From an uncultured Eubacteriales bacterium (GTDB lineage: Bacteria > Bacillota > Clostridia > Oscillospirales > Oscillospiraceae): a stretch of 38,561 nucleotides of DNA. A program made the translations under genes and the position numbers. Where the stretch lies: assembly GCA_900314485.1 (NCBI GenBank), contig OMVL01000005.1:1-38561 (forward strand), in the 5' to 3' direction. Below the pieces are notes generated by a model. That model was not told where the DNA came from. It saw only the letters and a list, made by a program, of their open reading frames with translations, and did no database searches. Of this stretch, positions 14,151 to 22,900 are shown one piece after another; within the stretch, counting starts at the first letter, position 1; every line of letters begins with the position of its first letter.

Positions 14151-15398
14151 ATGAAGGAAAGCAAAAACCGTTTTCTTGCCTTCTCCTTTGGAGACTACGA
14201 AGGCCTGCGGGTATATCTGGACAGACAGGCTGCCCAAGGGTGGGAATTTGCCGGTCGGTCAGGCTGGCTGACAGGGAAATTCGTCCCCACCAACCGCACA
14301 GAGCTCCGCTATGACGTGGTACCGGCCCCGCCCCGCCGTAGCCCGGAGACACTGGAGACTGAGGTAGAGACCCGCCGGGCGGCGGGCTGGGAGCCGGTAG
14401 ACACCGCCTGGGGCATGGACATCTACAAATCTATGCCCTGCCAATCTCCGGAGTTGTTTCGAGGAGAAAAGGACCGGGGCAGATTTAAGTCCATCTTCCT
14501 CGACTGGCTGATCTGGAGCGCTGCCTTTTTTGCCGTCACTGCAGGCGTCCTCCTTTTTGCCGGCCGCCGGGCCGGTGTGAGCTGGGAACAGATCGCCTAC
14601 CGCTGGTATCTCTCAGATGTCCGCACAATTCTTTGCGTCGTTCTGCCTCTTCTGGGGGGACTGGCGGTCCTCTGGCTGGGCTGGCTTCTGCTCTGTTTTC
14701 TGCGGGAAAGCCAATCTCATTGGCCGGCCAAACGGGGGATAATGTATCTGCGGGGCGGACTTCAGGTGTTGGCGGTCAGTGCGGCGGCGCTGCTGATTGC
14801 GGTTGTCTGGGTGAAAGAGATTTCCAGAGTGTGGATTCGTCTGGCGCTGCTGGTCTGCTTCTGCCTGACCCCTATGGTTGCCCGCCTGATCGGGAGGGAG
14901 AATAGCAGAAAGCGCATCCTGACCTTCGGAAGTGGGGTTTTTGCCTGTTTTCTCGCTGCTATGCTGCTGGGATGGACAGTGCAGCCGGTGAGTTATGACA
15001 CCGCTGTTCAAGGCAGCGGCTGGCGCACGGCAGATTCAGCCCTCCCCATCCTTCGAGCGGAGGACTTGGAACTGGACACAGAGGGGCAGGAGGTCTCCGC
15101 CTGGTACGAGGAAGGCGGCTCCGCTCTGGTACAGGAGCGGCACTACACTGAGATCTGGACCGGCGGCTATTTGGATGCGCAGGTCTATACCTGCCATGTG
15201 CCCCTCTTGAGAGAAGTGCTGTTTACCGACCTCCTCCCGGCAGACTTGAGAATAGACGACCTTCCCGCCCCACAGGAGCAAGGTGAGCTGTCCCGGTTCT
15301 GGTTCCGGCAGGGAAGCAGCCTGTACTGCGTCTCCGGTACGGCAGACTGGTCGGATGGGGAGGCGCAGCAGCGGGTCATGGAAGCCCTTCTGAAATAA
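14151..15398 (+). CDS. DUF2812 domain membrane protein
   Basis: 415 residues. Residues about 8-110 form a DUF2812 domain (FLAFSFGDYEGLRVYLDRQAAQGWEFAGRSGWLTGKF ... ELRYDVV ... AAGWEPVDTAWGMDIYK), a soluble module made of two repeats. Five hydrophobic helices follow (about 123-145, 163-190, 200-222, 227-246, 255-275). The C-terminal part of about 140 residues contains a second mixed alpha/beta stretch, probably outside the membrane. DUF2812 genes usually sit beside a PadR-like repressor gene; there is none here. Start at ATG 14151 with AAGGAGAAGGTGAT upstream. Function unknown. Confidence 0.8.
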   Translation: MKESKNRFLAFSFGDYEGLRVYLDRQAAQGWEFAGRSGWLTGKFVPTNRTELRYDVVPAPPRRSPETLETEVETRRAAGWEPVDTAWGMDIYKSMPCQSPELFRGEKDRGRFKSIFLDWLIWSAAFFAVTAGVLLFAGRRAGVSWEQIAYRWYLSDVRTILCVVLPLLGGLAVLWLGWLLLCFLRESQSHWPAKRGIMYLRGGLQVLAVSAAALLIAVVWVKEISRVWIRLALLVCFCLTPMVARLIGRENSRKRILTFGSGVFACFLAAMLLGWTVQPVSYDTAVQGSGWRTADSALPILRAEDLELDTEGQEVSAWYEEGGSALVQERHYTEIWTGGYLDAQVYTCHVPLLREVLFTDLLPADLRIDDLPAPQEQGELSRFWFRQGSSLYCVSGTADWSDGEAQQRVMEALLK

Positions 15399-15412
15399 GT
15401 GCCGCAAAAATG

Positions 15413-15441
15413 TTGACAGAACGGACGATTCGGGATAAAAT
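15413..15441 (+). promoter_or_regulatory. Promoter of the proS T-box leader
   Basis: TTGACA (15413-15418), 17-base spacer, TAAAAT (15436-15441), 14 bases after the DUF2812 stop. Transcription should start near 15448. Confidence 0.85.
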
Positions 15442-15447
15442 AGCAGA

Positions 15448-15721
15448 TGAAATAAATCTGGCTGTGACGAAAAACAGTAGGCAGTCCCAGCGGTGCAGAG
15501 AGGAGCCGGACGGTGCAAGGCTCTCCGAATGACTGCCGAACCCGTTTCCGAGCCGTACAGACCAAGCGCTGCGCAAAGCGGCGTCAAGCTGTGCCGGGTG
15601 CGCCCGTTAGAGCGCCGGGGTATGAATGTACTCCATAAGGCCTTTGCCGTGAGACAGAGGCGAAATAAGGTGGTAACACGAAGCGTTTGCTCTCGTCCTT
15701 AGGGAAGAGCAAACGCTTTTT
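15448..15721 (+). promoter_or_regulatory. T-box leader controlling proS (specifier CCC, Pro)
   Basis: Untranslated leader of about 300 bases with the T-box plan. Stem I has GGCAGTC (15480-15486) paired with GACTGCC (15531-15537). Next to it the specifier loop has AGTA on the 5' side and GAA-CCC on the 3' side. The specifier is CCC (15541-15543), a proline codon, followed by G. The T-box motif is AAGGTGGTAACACG (15667-15680). Its TGGT can pair with the ACCA end of tRNA-Pro. The terminator stem is 15681-15693 with 15706-15718, followed by a T-run. Uncharged tRNA-Pro would stabilise the antiterminator and switch proS on. Confidence 0.92.
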
Positions 15722-15752
15722 ATGTCAACAAAATCGAAAGGATGATAGTCAA

Positions 15753-17189
15753 ATGGCAAAAGAGAAGAAGGTCAAGGCGATCACCTCCATGTCGGAGGAC
15801 TTCGCCCAGTGGTATACGGACATCTGCCTGAAGGCGGAGCTGGTGGACTATGCCAGCGTCAAGGGCTTTATGATCCTGCGTCCCTACGGCTACGCCATCT
15901 GGGAGAACATCATGAACCTGATGGATGCCGAGTTTAAAAAGACGGGCCACCAGAACGTGGCCATGCCCGTTCTGATCCCGGAGAGCCTGCTGAAAAAAGA
16001 GGGCGAGCTGGTCGAGGGCTTCGCCCCTGAGGTGGCATGGGTCACCATGGGCGGCAGCAGCAAGCTGGAGGAGCGTCTGGCCTTCCGCCCCACCTCAGAG
16101 ACCATGTTCTGCGACCACTGGTCCCATGTCCTCCACAGCTGGAGAGAACTGCCCATGAAGTACAACCAGTGGTGCTCCGTCATCCGTTGGGAGAAGACGA
16201 CGAGACCCTTCCTCCGCTCCCGCGAATTCTGGTGGCAGGAGGGACACACCATCCACGAGACTGCTGCCGAGGCGGAGGCCGAGACCGAGCAGCAGCTCTG
16301 GTGCTACGCCAACTTCTGTAAGGACGCTCTCGCCATGCCGGTCATCCCCGGCCGCAAGACGGACAAGGAGAAGTTCGCCGGCGCCGAGGCCACCTATACC
16401 ATCGAGGCTATGATGAAGGACGGCAAGGCGCTCCAGTCTGCCACCAGCCATTTCTTCGGCGATAAGTTCTCCAAGGCCTACGATGTGACCTTCACCGGCC
16501 GGGACAACACCCTCCAGTATCCCTTCCAGACCTCCTGGGGCTCCACCACCCGCCTCATCGGCGCTGTCATTATGACCCACGGCGACGATAACGGTCTTGT
16601 CCTGCCCCCTGCCATCGCCCCCATTCAGGTGGTGGTCATCCCCGTCGCCCAGCATAAGGAGGGCGTTCTGGACGCTGCCTATGATCTGGAACGCCGCATC
16701 AAGGCTCTGGGCCTCCGGGTCAAGACGGACGACTCTGACCAGTCCAACGGCTGGAAGTACGCCGAGTACGAGATGAAGGGAGTGCCCCTCCGGGTGGAGA
16801 TCGGCCCCAAGGACATGGAGAAGGGCCAGTGTGTCATTGCCCGCCGGGATACCGGTGAGAAGTATTTCGTGCCTCTGGAGGAACTGGAGGAGAAGGTACA
16901 GGCCCTGCTGACCGAAGTCCATGACAACCTCTATGAGAGCGCCAAGCAGCGGCTCGAGGCCAATACCTTCGCCTTTGACGACGTGGAGCAGCTAAAGGCC
17001 GCCCAGGAGAAGCACACCTGCTTTGCCAAGACCATGTGGTGCGGCGACGAGGCATGCGAGGTCGCCATGAAGGAGCGGGCCGGCGTCTCCAGCCGGTGCA
17101 TCCCCTTCGAGCAGGAGCAGCTGGGCGAAACCTGCCCCGTGTGCGGCAAACCCGCCAAAAAGATGGTCATCTGGGGTGTGGCTTACTAA
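15753..17189 (+). CDS. proS: Prolyl-tRNA synthetase, short archaeal/eukaryotic-like type
   Basis: 478 residues, without the insertion domain that makes the common bacterial enzyme about 570 long. It begins SMSEDFAQWYTDICLKAELVDYASVKGFMILRPYGYAIWE, a hallmark of the ProS type 3 group. Class II motifs are RPTSETMFCDHWSHVLHSWRELPMK, then RWE...TRPFLRSREFWWQEGHT, and a late GSTTRLIGAVIMTHGDDNGLVLPP. The C-terminal domain ends CGDEACEV...CIPF...CPVCGKPAKKMVIWGVAY and has four or more cysteines placed to bind zinc, with the terminal Tyr typical of this type. It charges tRNA-Pro and is regulated by the T-box leader. ATG 15753 has GAAAGGATGA eight bases upstream. Confidence 0.95.
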   Translation: MAKEKKVKAITSMSEDFAQWYTDICLKAELVDYASVKGFMILRPYGYAIWENIMNLMDAEFKKTGHQNVAMPVLIPESLLKKEGELVEGFAPEVAWVTMGGSSKLEERLAFRPTSETMFCDHWSHVLHSWRELPMKYNQWCSVIRWEKTTRPFLRSREFWWQEGHTIHETAAEAEAETEQQLWCYANFCKDALAMPVIPGRKTDKEKFAGAEATYTIEAMMKDGKALQSATSHFFGDKFSKAYDVTFTGRDNTLQYPFQTSWGSTTRLIGAVIMTHGDDNGLVLPPAIAPIQVVVIPVAQHKEGVLDAAYDLERRIKALGLRVKTDDSDQSNGWKYAEYEMKGVPLRVEIGPKDMEKGQCVIARRDTGEKYFVPLEELEEKVQALLTEVHDNLYESAKQRLEANTFAFDDVEQLKAAQEKHTCFAKTMWCGDEACEVAMKERAGVSSRCIPFEQEQLGETCPVCGKPAKKMVIWGVAY

Positions 17190-17199
17190 CATATTCCGG

Positions 17200-17230
17200 C
17201 CGGGAGGGCAGTCCAGGACTGCCCTCCCGG
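17200..17230 (+). terminator. Hairpin after proS
   Basis: Very stable stem CCGGGAGGGCAGT / ACTGCCCTCCCGG, 10 bases after the proS stop. The following sequence is AT-rich but has no clear T-run, so termination may be partial. Confidence 0.55.
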
Positions 17231-17271
17231 ACTGTTCATAATTAATTTACGTCTATTTTTACTCTGGAATA

Positions 17272-17300
17272 TTGACGTTTTCCAACGGTTGCGGTATCAT
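17272..17300 (+). promoter_or_regulatory. Promoter of the zinc-ribbon membrane protein
   Basis: TTGACG (17272-17277), 17-base spacer, TATCAT (17295-17300), about 50 bases before the chosen start. Confidence 0.75.
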
Positions 17301-17350
17301 TTATGAAAAGAAATCGACCCAGCTCCGGGTCAATAAGGAGATCTTCTCTG

Positions 17351-17755
17351 ATGCGCAATTTTATCAGCCGCCTGATGTACGGGCGCTATGGCTCTGACGC
17401 TCTGAATCTGTTTTTGCTTATGGCCGGCCTTGTGCTGTATCTGCTGGGCGTGCTCATCCCGGTGAGGGTGGTCGCTGTTGTGCTCCGGGTGGCGGGCTAT
17501 GCCGCCGTTATTTTCACTGTCTACCGCATGTGGTCCAAGAACTACACCAGGCGGCGGGAGGAGAACGACTGGTTCATTGAGCATATCACCCCTCTGGTCC
17601 AGGGCTTCCAGCGTAAGCGTGCCCAGATGCGGGATAAGGATCATGTCTATTTCCACTGCCCCAGCTGCGGTCAGGTCCTCCGGGTGCCCAAGGGCAAGAA
17701 CCGGATCTCCATCACCTGCCGGAACTGCGGCAATGTGTTCCAGAAGAAAACCTGA
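17351..17755 (+). CDS. Small membrane protein with C-terminal zinc ribbon
   Basis: 134 residues starting MRNFISRLMYGRYGSD. Two hydrophobic helices (about 17-40 and 42-60) are followed by a basic stretch (MWSKNYTRRREEN). The C-terminus is a zinc ribbon with CPSCGQVLRVPKGK and CRNCGNVFQKK, giving four cysteines in two CxxC pairs. The frame is open to 17303, but ATG 17351 has AAGGAG ten bases upstream and starts at the conserved-looking part. Proteins of this layout are common in Oscillospiraceae and Lachnospiraceae; function unknown. It has its own promoter and terminator. Confidence 0.8.
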   Translation: MRNFISRLMYGRYGSDALNLFLLMAGLVLYLLGVLIPVRVVAVVLRVAGYAAVIFTVYRMWSKNYTRRREENDWFIEHITPLVQGFQRKRAQMRDKDHVYFHCPSCGQVLRVPKGKNRISITCRNCGNVFQKKT

Positions 17756-17763
17756 GATGATAC

Positions 17764-17804
17764 AAAAACCGAAGCCACAGCGGAATGCTGTGGCTTCGGT
17801 TTTT
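17764..17804. terminator. Strong terminator after the zinc-ribbon gene
   Basis: 18-bp stem (17764-17781 with 17787-17804), loop of five, with AAAAACC and GGTTTTT at the two ends. It can work in both directions and also faces the end of the minus-strand MazG-like gene at 17835. Confidence 0.92.
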
Positions 17805-17834
17805 GCCGAATGGGGCGGGGCGATAAACTGGGAG

Positions 17835-18161
17835 TTACCAGCGCTTCATATTTTTCTCAAACTTGCTGGTGTAGGATTGTTTTAGTTCTTCTGCCGAGAT
17901 CCCATAGCAAAGCAAAACATCATTGTAATACATAAGGACATCTGCCAATTCTTCAATGAGGCAGGATCTCAGCTCCTTGTCTTGACTCGCCGTTTCTCCA
18001 CCATGCTTCTTGATAATATCTATTACTTCCCCAATTTCTCCAATCATCCAAAGAAGTTTGTTTTTTCCAATTTCAGGAGATATCGTTTCCCATATGTCTT
18101 TATACTTTTCCTGTAACGTCTTTTGCATTTCAAGCATCTCATTGATTCCGAAATCATTCAT
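17835..18161 (-). CDS. MazG-like nucleotide pyrophosphohydrolase
   Basis: 108 residues, all-alpha, with the MazG/dUTPase-like pattern LLWMIGEIGEVIDIIKKHG (metal-binding Glu residues) and a second helix LIEELADVLMYYNDVLLCYGIS (E..D). Such proteins hydrolyse NTPs or dNTPs to monophosphates and pyrophosphate; substrate here is unknown. ATG 18161 has GAGGTG six bases upstream; an in-frame GTG at 18170 lies inside that site. The gene is visibly more AT-rich than its neighbours, with many A/T third positions, suggesting later acquisition. It follows cytidine deaminase after 41 bases on the same strand. Confidence 0.75.
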   Translation of the reverse strand: MNDFGINEMLEMQKTLQEKYKDIWETISPEIGKNKLLWMIGEIGEVIDIIKKHGGETASQDKELRSCLIEELADVLMYYNDVLLCYGISAEELKQSYTSKFEKNMKRW

Positions 18162-18202
18162 CAGTTCCACCTCGTCAAATCCCGATTTAACCGCCTGCCA
18201 TA

Positions 18203-18598
18203 TTACTCCAGCGCCTTCGGCCCGAACCCGTGGGGCAGCAGGTCGCAGAGCTGCAACGCAACAAACTCATGCGCCCGGTTCGCCACCAGCAGCCGCAGCT
18301 CCGGGGCAAACTCGTACAGCATCTGCCGGCAGGCCCCGCAGGGCCAGCAGTAGTCTGTGGAATTGCCGACGACGGCCAGCGTGACAAAGTCGTCCCGATG
18401 CCCTTCGCTCACCGCCTTGACCAGCGCTGTGCGCTCGGCGCAGATGGTGGAGCCGTAGGCGGCATTTTCCACGTTACAGCCGGTGAACACGGTCCCGTCC
18501 TTACACAGCAGGGCAGCGCCTACGGGAAAGTGGGAGTAGGGCACATAGGAGCGCTCCAGCATGGTAAAGGCCAGTTCGACCAGTTCATGATCGTTCAT
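18203..18598 (-). CDS. cdd: Cytidine deaminase
   Basis: 131 residues, normal length for the homotetrameric enzyme. It converts cytidine and deoxycytidine to uridine and deoxyuridine in pyrimidine salvage. Zinc ligands are Cys53 with catalytic Glu55 (TICAERTA) and Cys87/Cys90 (PCGACRQ). The N-terminal Y-V-P-Y-S-x-F-P-V-G-A-A-L motif is intact. The ATG has GGAGGG nine bases upstream and lies three bases after the DUF3810 stop, so translation is likely coupled. Confidence 0.95.
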   Translation of the reverse strand: MNDHELVELAFTMLERSYVPYSHFPVGAALLCKDGTVFTGCNVENAAYGSTICAERTALVKAVSEGHRDDFVTLAVVGNSTDYCWPCGACRQMLYEFAPELRLLVANRAHEFVALQLCDLLPHGFGPKALE

Positions 18599-18601
18599 CC
18601 G

Positions 18602-19768
18602 TTATCCCTCCTTCAAATAATAGGCGGCGAGTAAGTCTACACAGTCGCCGTAGCTCTTCATAATGTCCCTCTGCTCATAGCTCTGAGCGAAAGAGGTGTA
18701 GACGGCCTCGGCAGCATCCGATGCCGGGGTCTTAAACTGTGCCCAATAGGCGCTGTTGTCCGTGAGATCGGCGCGAACGTCGTCGTTCAGAGCGGCAGAG
18801 ACGCTCCGCCACAGGTCCCGGTCGGCGGTGTAGAGGGCGTTGGACAGATGGATGTAGCCCAAAAGGGCGGAGGAATACTGAAACTCCGTGTCGCCGCTCT
18901 TTAGTCCCGCAATGACCGCCAGAAAGTTCGCTTCTGCCTCCGACGCCACATTGCGCTGATGAGCCAGCTCGTGGAGGACGGTAGCGGGGACCAGACAGGC
19001 GGGTGCGTCCACGTTGACCAGAGACTCTCCGGTGAAGGGGAAGTAGAAGCCGGTGAAGCCCAGAGCGCTCATGAGGCGGGAATAGAACATGGGCTTTGCC
19101 TGACTCTCGTCCAGATCCAGACAGGGGAACTCGTCATAGAGATTTTCATACAGCCCGCTGCTCCGGTCAAAGACGGTGGCCGGAGTACCTGCGAAGATGC
19201 CGTTTTCATCCCGGATCACCTGACCGGACAGCTCATTACACTTGTTGGCAAAGGCATAGGCGAGGGCGGCCAGCTCCTCCGCTGTGGTCTCCCGGCCGGT
19301 CAGGCCGCTCATTTGCGAGAAGGTGTCTCCGTAGTAGTTGATGCCCCACATGGCAGTATAGCCGGAGTAGATCACGAGCCCTGCGGACAAAATGGCCAGC
19401 GCCCGACGAAGAAAACGCCGGAGCGGGTGCGCCCTTCTGCCCTGTAAGCGGCAAAACAGACTGCGGAGGACCACAAACAGGGACCGCCCCACCAGAATCA
19501 GCAGGAAGAGGACCGCAAGCGTCCAGATCACCTCCGCCATGGCAAAGGGGAGATGGGAGCACATGCGTGCAACGGCGTGCTTGAGGGGAGTGGTCACCTG
19601 CCAGATGACGGTGTTCACCAGCGCTCGGTCATAGCGAACCGCCCGAAACAGGGCCAGGAAGCCCAGCGGCAGCAGTACTGCCAACAGATACGGGCCGTAA
19701 AGCCGGAGGGGCGTCGCCTTGGGCCGGGGCCGGGTGATCTCATCATAGATGGTTTTCGGACGGGACAA
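18602..19768 (-). CDS. DUF3810 membrane protein, putative zinc metallopeptidase
   Basis: 388 residues. Three hydrophobic helices (about 25-45, 80-107 and 125-145) are followed by a large soluble domain with HELAH at 266-270 and a nearby SEAEANFLAVIAG, the metal-ligand layout of gluzincin-type peptidases. This is the DUF3810 family, common in Clostridia and uncharacterised. I prefer TTG 19768 as start: AAGGAGGT lies seven bases upstream, while the in-frame GTG at 19777 overlaps that site. Promoter elements lie just upstream. The downstream cdd gene is three bases away. Confidence 0.8.
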   Translation of the reverse strand: MSRPKTIYDEITRPRPKATPLRLYGPYLLAVLLPLGFLALFRAVRYDRALVNTVIWQVTTPLKHAVARMCSHLPFAMAEVIWTLAVLFLLILVGRSLFVVLRSLFCRLQGRRAHPLRRFLRRALAILSAGLVIYSGYTAMWGINYYGDTFSQMSGLTGRETTAEELAALAYAFANKCNELSGQVIRDENGIFAGTPATVFDRSSGLYENLYDEFPCLDLDESQAKPMFYSRLMSALGFTGFYFPFTGESLVNVDAPACLVPATVLHELAHQRNVASEAEANFLAVIAGLKSGDTEFQYSSALLGYIHLSNALYTADRDLWRSVSAALNDDVRADLTDNSAYWAQFKTPASDAAEAVYTSFAQSYEQRDIMKSYGDCVDLLAAYYLKEG

Positions 19769-19797
19769 GGGACACACCTCCTTTCCTGATTACCATT

Positions 19798-19826
19798 ATC
19801 ATACACGATTTTTCCCAGCCGGGCAA
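19798..19826 (-). promoter_or_regulatory. Promoter of DUF3810-cdd-mazG-like genes
   Basis: TTGCCC (complement of 19821-19826), 17-base spacer, TATGAT (complement of 19798-19803), about 30 bases upstream of the start. The -35 matches only in part. Confidence 0.5.
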
Positions 19827-19896
19827 GCGGGAAAGATGTACCATAAAGGGGACTTGCGGGGCGGTTTTCAGGCTGTCCATTTACAATTGGATTTGA

Positions 19897-19902
19897 TATA
19901 AT
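19897..19902 (+). promoter_or_regulatory. Likely -10 box of addBA
   Basis: A perfect TATAAT 28 bases before the addB ATG. No good -35 is seen at the usual distance (TGTCCA at 19874-19879 is the best), so the promoter is only partly defined. Confidence 0.45.
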
Positions 19903-19930
19903 AGGTGCAATTAAAAGGAGGTGCGCCCCT

Positions 19931-22900
19931 ATGCTGAACCTCATTCTGGGCCGGGCCAAAACCGGCAAGACAACCCGAATATTTGATCTGGTCCGCCGAG
20001 AGGGACAGCATCGCCCTCAGGTGCTGCTGGTGCCGGAGCAGGTCTCCCACGATGCAGAGCGGCAGCTGTGCGCCCTCTGCGGGCCGGCGGCCTCCAGATG
20101 CGCCGAGGTGCTGTCCTTTACAAGGCTGGCTCACAGGGTATTCACCAAAAGCGGCGGACTGGCAGTTCCGCAGCTGGACGCCGGCGGCAGATTGCTGCTC
20201 ATGAGTCAGGCAGTGGCGGCGGTGAGCGGCAGTTTAAAGGCTTATGCCCGCCCCTCCCAAAAGGCGGCCTTTCTGGAGCAGCTGCTTGCCACAGGAGACG
20301 AGCTGAAAAGCTATTGCGTCCGTCCGGAGGAGCTGATCGCCGCGGCGGAGGAGCAGAACGGCGAGGGAGCCGACCGGCTCCACGATCTGGGCCTCATCCT
20401 AAGCACCTATCAGGCCCTCACCGCCCAGCGGGCTCAGGACCCGAGAGACCGGCTGACACGGCTGGCCGAGACGCTGACGGACTGTCCGTGGTTTCGCGGG
20501 AAGGACGTGTATCTGGACAGCTTTACCGACTTCACGCCCCAGCAGCGTCTGGTGCTGGAGCCCATGCTCCGGCAGGCCCGGTCGGTGACGGTGTCCCTCA
20601 CCTGCGACACGCTGGAAGAGGGAGGAGACCCGGTCTTTCTTCCCAGCCGCCGGACGGCGCTGGAGCTGTTCGCACTGTGCCGGGAGCATCGAATTGACGT
20701 CAAGTATGAGATCTTCACAGACCGCCGGGACGGGGCGGGAGAATGGCTGACCCACATGGAACAGCACCTGTTCTCTGACGGGGCGGCCTGCCCTGCGGCC
20801 GGGGAGGGCGTCTGCCTTTATCAGGCGGACAGTCCCTACGCCGAAGTGGAGTGGACGGCAGGGGAGATCTTGCGCCTGGTCAAAGAAAAGAACTGGCACT
20901 TTCGGGACATTGCCGTATCCGCCCGTACTCTGGACCGGTATGAAGCGATTTTGGAGTCCGTCTTCCGCAGGTATCAGATCCCCCTCTTCCTGGGCCGGGT
21001 GGAGCCGATTCTGGAAAAGCCCATTCTTGCGCTCCTCACCGCCGCCCTGGACTGCGTGGGACATCAATATGAGTATGAGGATGTGTTCCGCTATCTGAAA
21101 ACCGGCCTGACCGGAGTGGACTGGGAGGATGTGGACCTTTTGGAAAACTACGTTCTCCGCTGGAATATCAGGGGCAGCCGCTGGACGAGGGAGGCGGACT
21201 GGACTTGGCACCCAAAGGGCTATGCCCTTCCCTGGAAGGAGGAGGACCGGGCGCTGCTGAGCAGGCTCAACGCCCTTCGCCGGGACATGGTTCGTCCCCT
21301 GCAGACACTGGGGGAGCACAAAAGCGGCACCGGGGCGGAGCTGAGCCAAGCCCTCTGCCGGTTTTTGGAGGACATTCAGCTGCCCCAGCGCTTGAGCAGC
21401 CGGGCAAACGACCTGCGGGAGCAGGGTGAGCTGCAGCAGGCGGAGGAATACCGCCAGCTGTGGGAGATCCTGCTCCGGGCGCTGGAGCAATGCAATGACC
21501 TTCTGGCAGAGCAGACCATGGAGCTGGACTATTTTTCTGACCTCTTCCGCCTGGTGCTCAGCCAGTATTCCGTGGGCTCCATCCCCGTCTCTCTGGACCG
21601 GGTGAACGGGGGCGAAATGGCCAGACTAAACCGCTGCAGGTGTAAGGCGCTGTTCCTTCTTGGGGTGGACGACGAACAGTTTCCCCTGGTGTCTCAGGCG
21701 CCCGGTCTGCTGACGGAGGAGGACCGGCGTTATCTTACCGGGCTGGGACTGGAGCTGGCTCCCTCGGCGGAGCGCCGGCTGGACCGGGAGCAGACCATGG
21801 CCTATGACATTATGACCCGCCCCACACAGCTGCTGATACTCACCTGCCCCCGCCAGATCGGCGGGAGCGAAAAGCGGCCTGCCATCCTCTGGCACCGGCT
21901 GGAGGGGATGTTCCCCCGCATCCCTCGGGGACAGGAGCGGACAGAGAACCGTCTGCTGGCTCCCCTGCCGGCGCTGGAACTGGGGGCGGAGCGGAACGAT
22001 CAGGAAATTCTGGAGCATTTGTCCGCCCGGCCCGGCTGGGAGGACATTCCCCGGCGGGTGGAGCATGCCCGAACCGCCCGGCGGGGACAGCTGAGCCCTG
22101 AGGGGGTGGAGGCGCTCTATACCCATCGGGTGGCCCTCTCCGCCAGTAAAATGGATAAACTGAAATCCTGCCACTTCTCTTATTTCTGCCAGTACGGCCT
22201 GAAGGCTCAGCCCCGGAAGCGGGCGGGCTTTGACGCCCCGGAGACAGGCACATTTGTCCACTATGTGCTGGAGCACGTTTTGCGGTCTGCCCGGGAGGAA
22301 GGAGGCGTCACCCAGCTGACCGCACAGCGGCGGCAGGCGCTGGCTGGCGAAGCTGTGGAGCGGTATATCCGGGAAGAACTGGGAGGCATGGAGGACCAGA
22401 CGCCCCGGTTCCGCTACCTCTTTGAGCGGATGCTCCGCTCTGTGGAGCTGATCGTGCAAAACGTGGTGGAGGAGCTGCAATCGAGCCGCTTCCAGCCCAT
22501 CAGCTTTGAACTGGGCTTCGGCCGCAATGAAGACCTGCCCCCGGTGCAGATCGAACTGGAGGACATCACGCTCTCCATCACCGGCTTTGTGGACCGGGTG
22601 GACGGCTGGGAAAAGGACGGCCGGCTCTACCTCCGGGTGGTGGACTACAAGACGGGCATTAAGTCCTTCAGCCTCACCGACATCTGGCACGGTCTCAGCC
22701 TTCAGATGCTGCTCTACCTCTTTACGCTGAAAGAAAAGGGGACGGACTACTTCGGAAAGCCCATCGAGCCCGCCGGTGTCCTCTACCTGCCGGCGAGAGA
22801 TGTGCTCCTCTCCGGCAGCCGGGAGATGGACGGGGATGAGCGGATAAAAGCGGCGGACAAGGCCCTTCGCCGCTCCGGCCTGCTTCTGCGGGACGAGGAA

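Noticed and set aside
16095-16922. Minus-strand frame inside proS
   Set aside because: It lies wholly within proS, lacks a ribosome site and shows only shadow composition.
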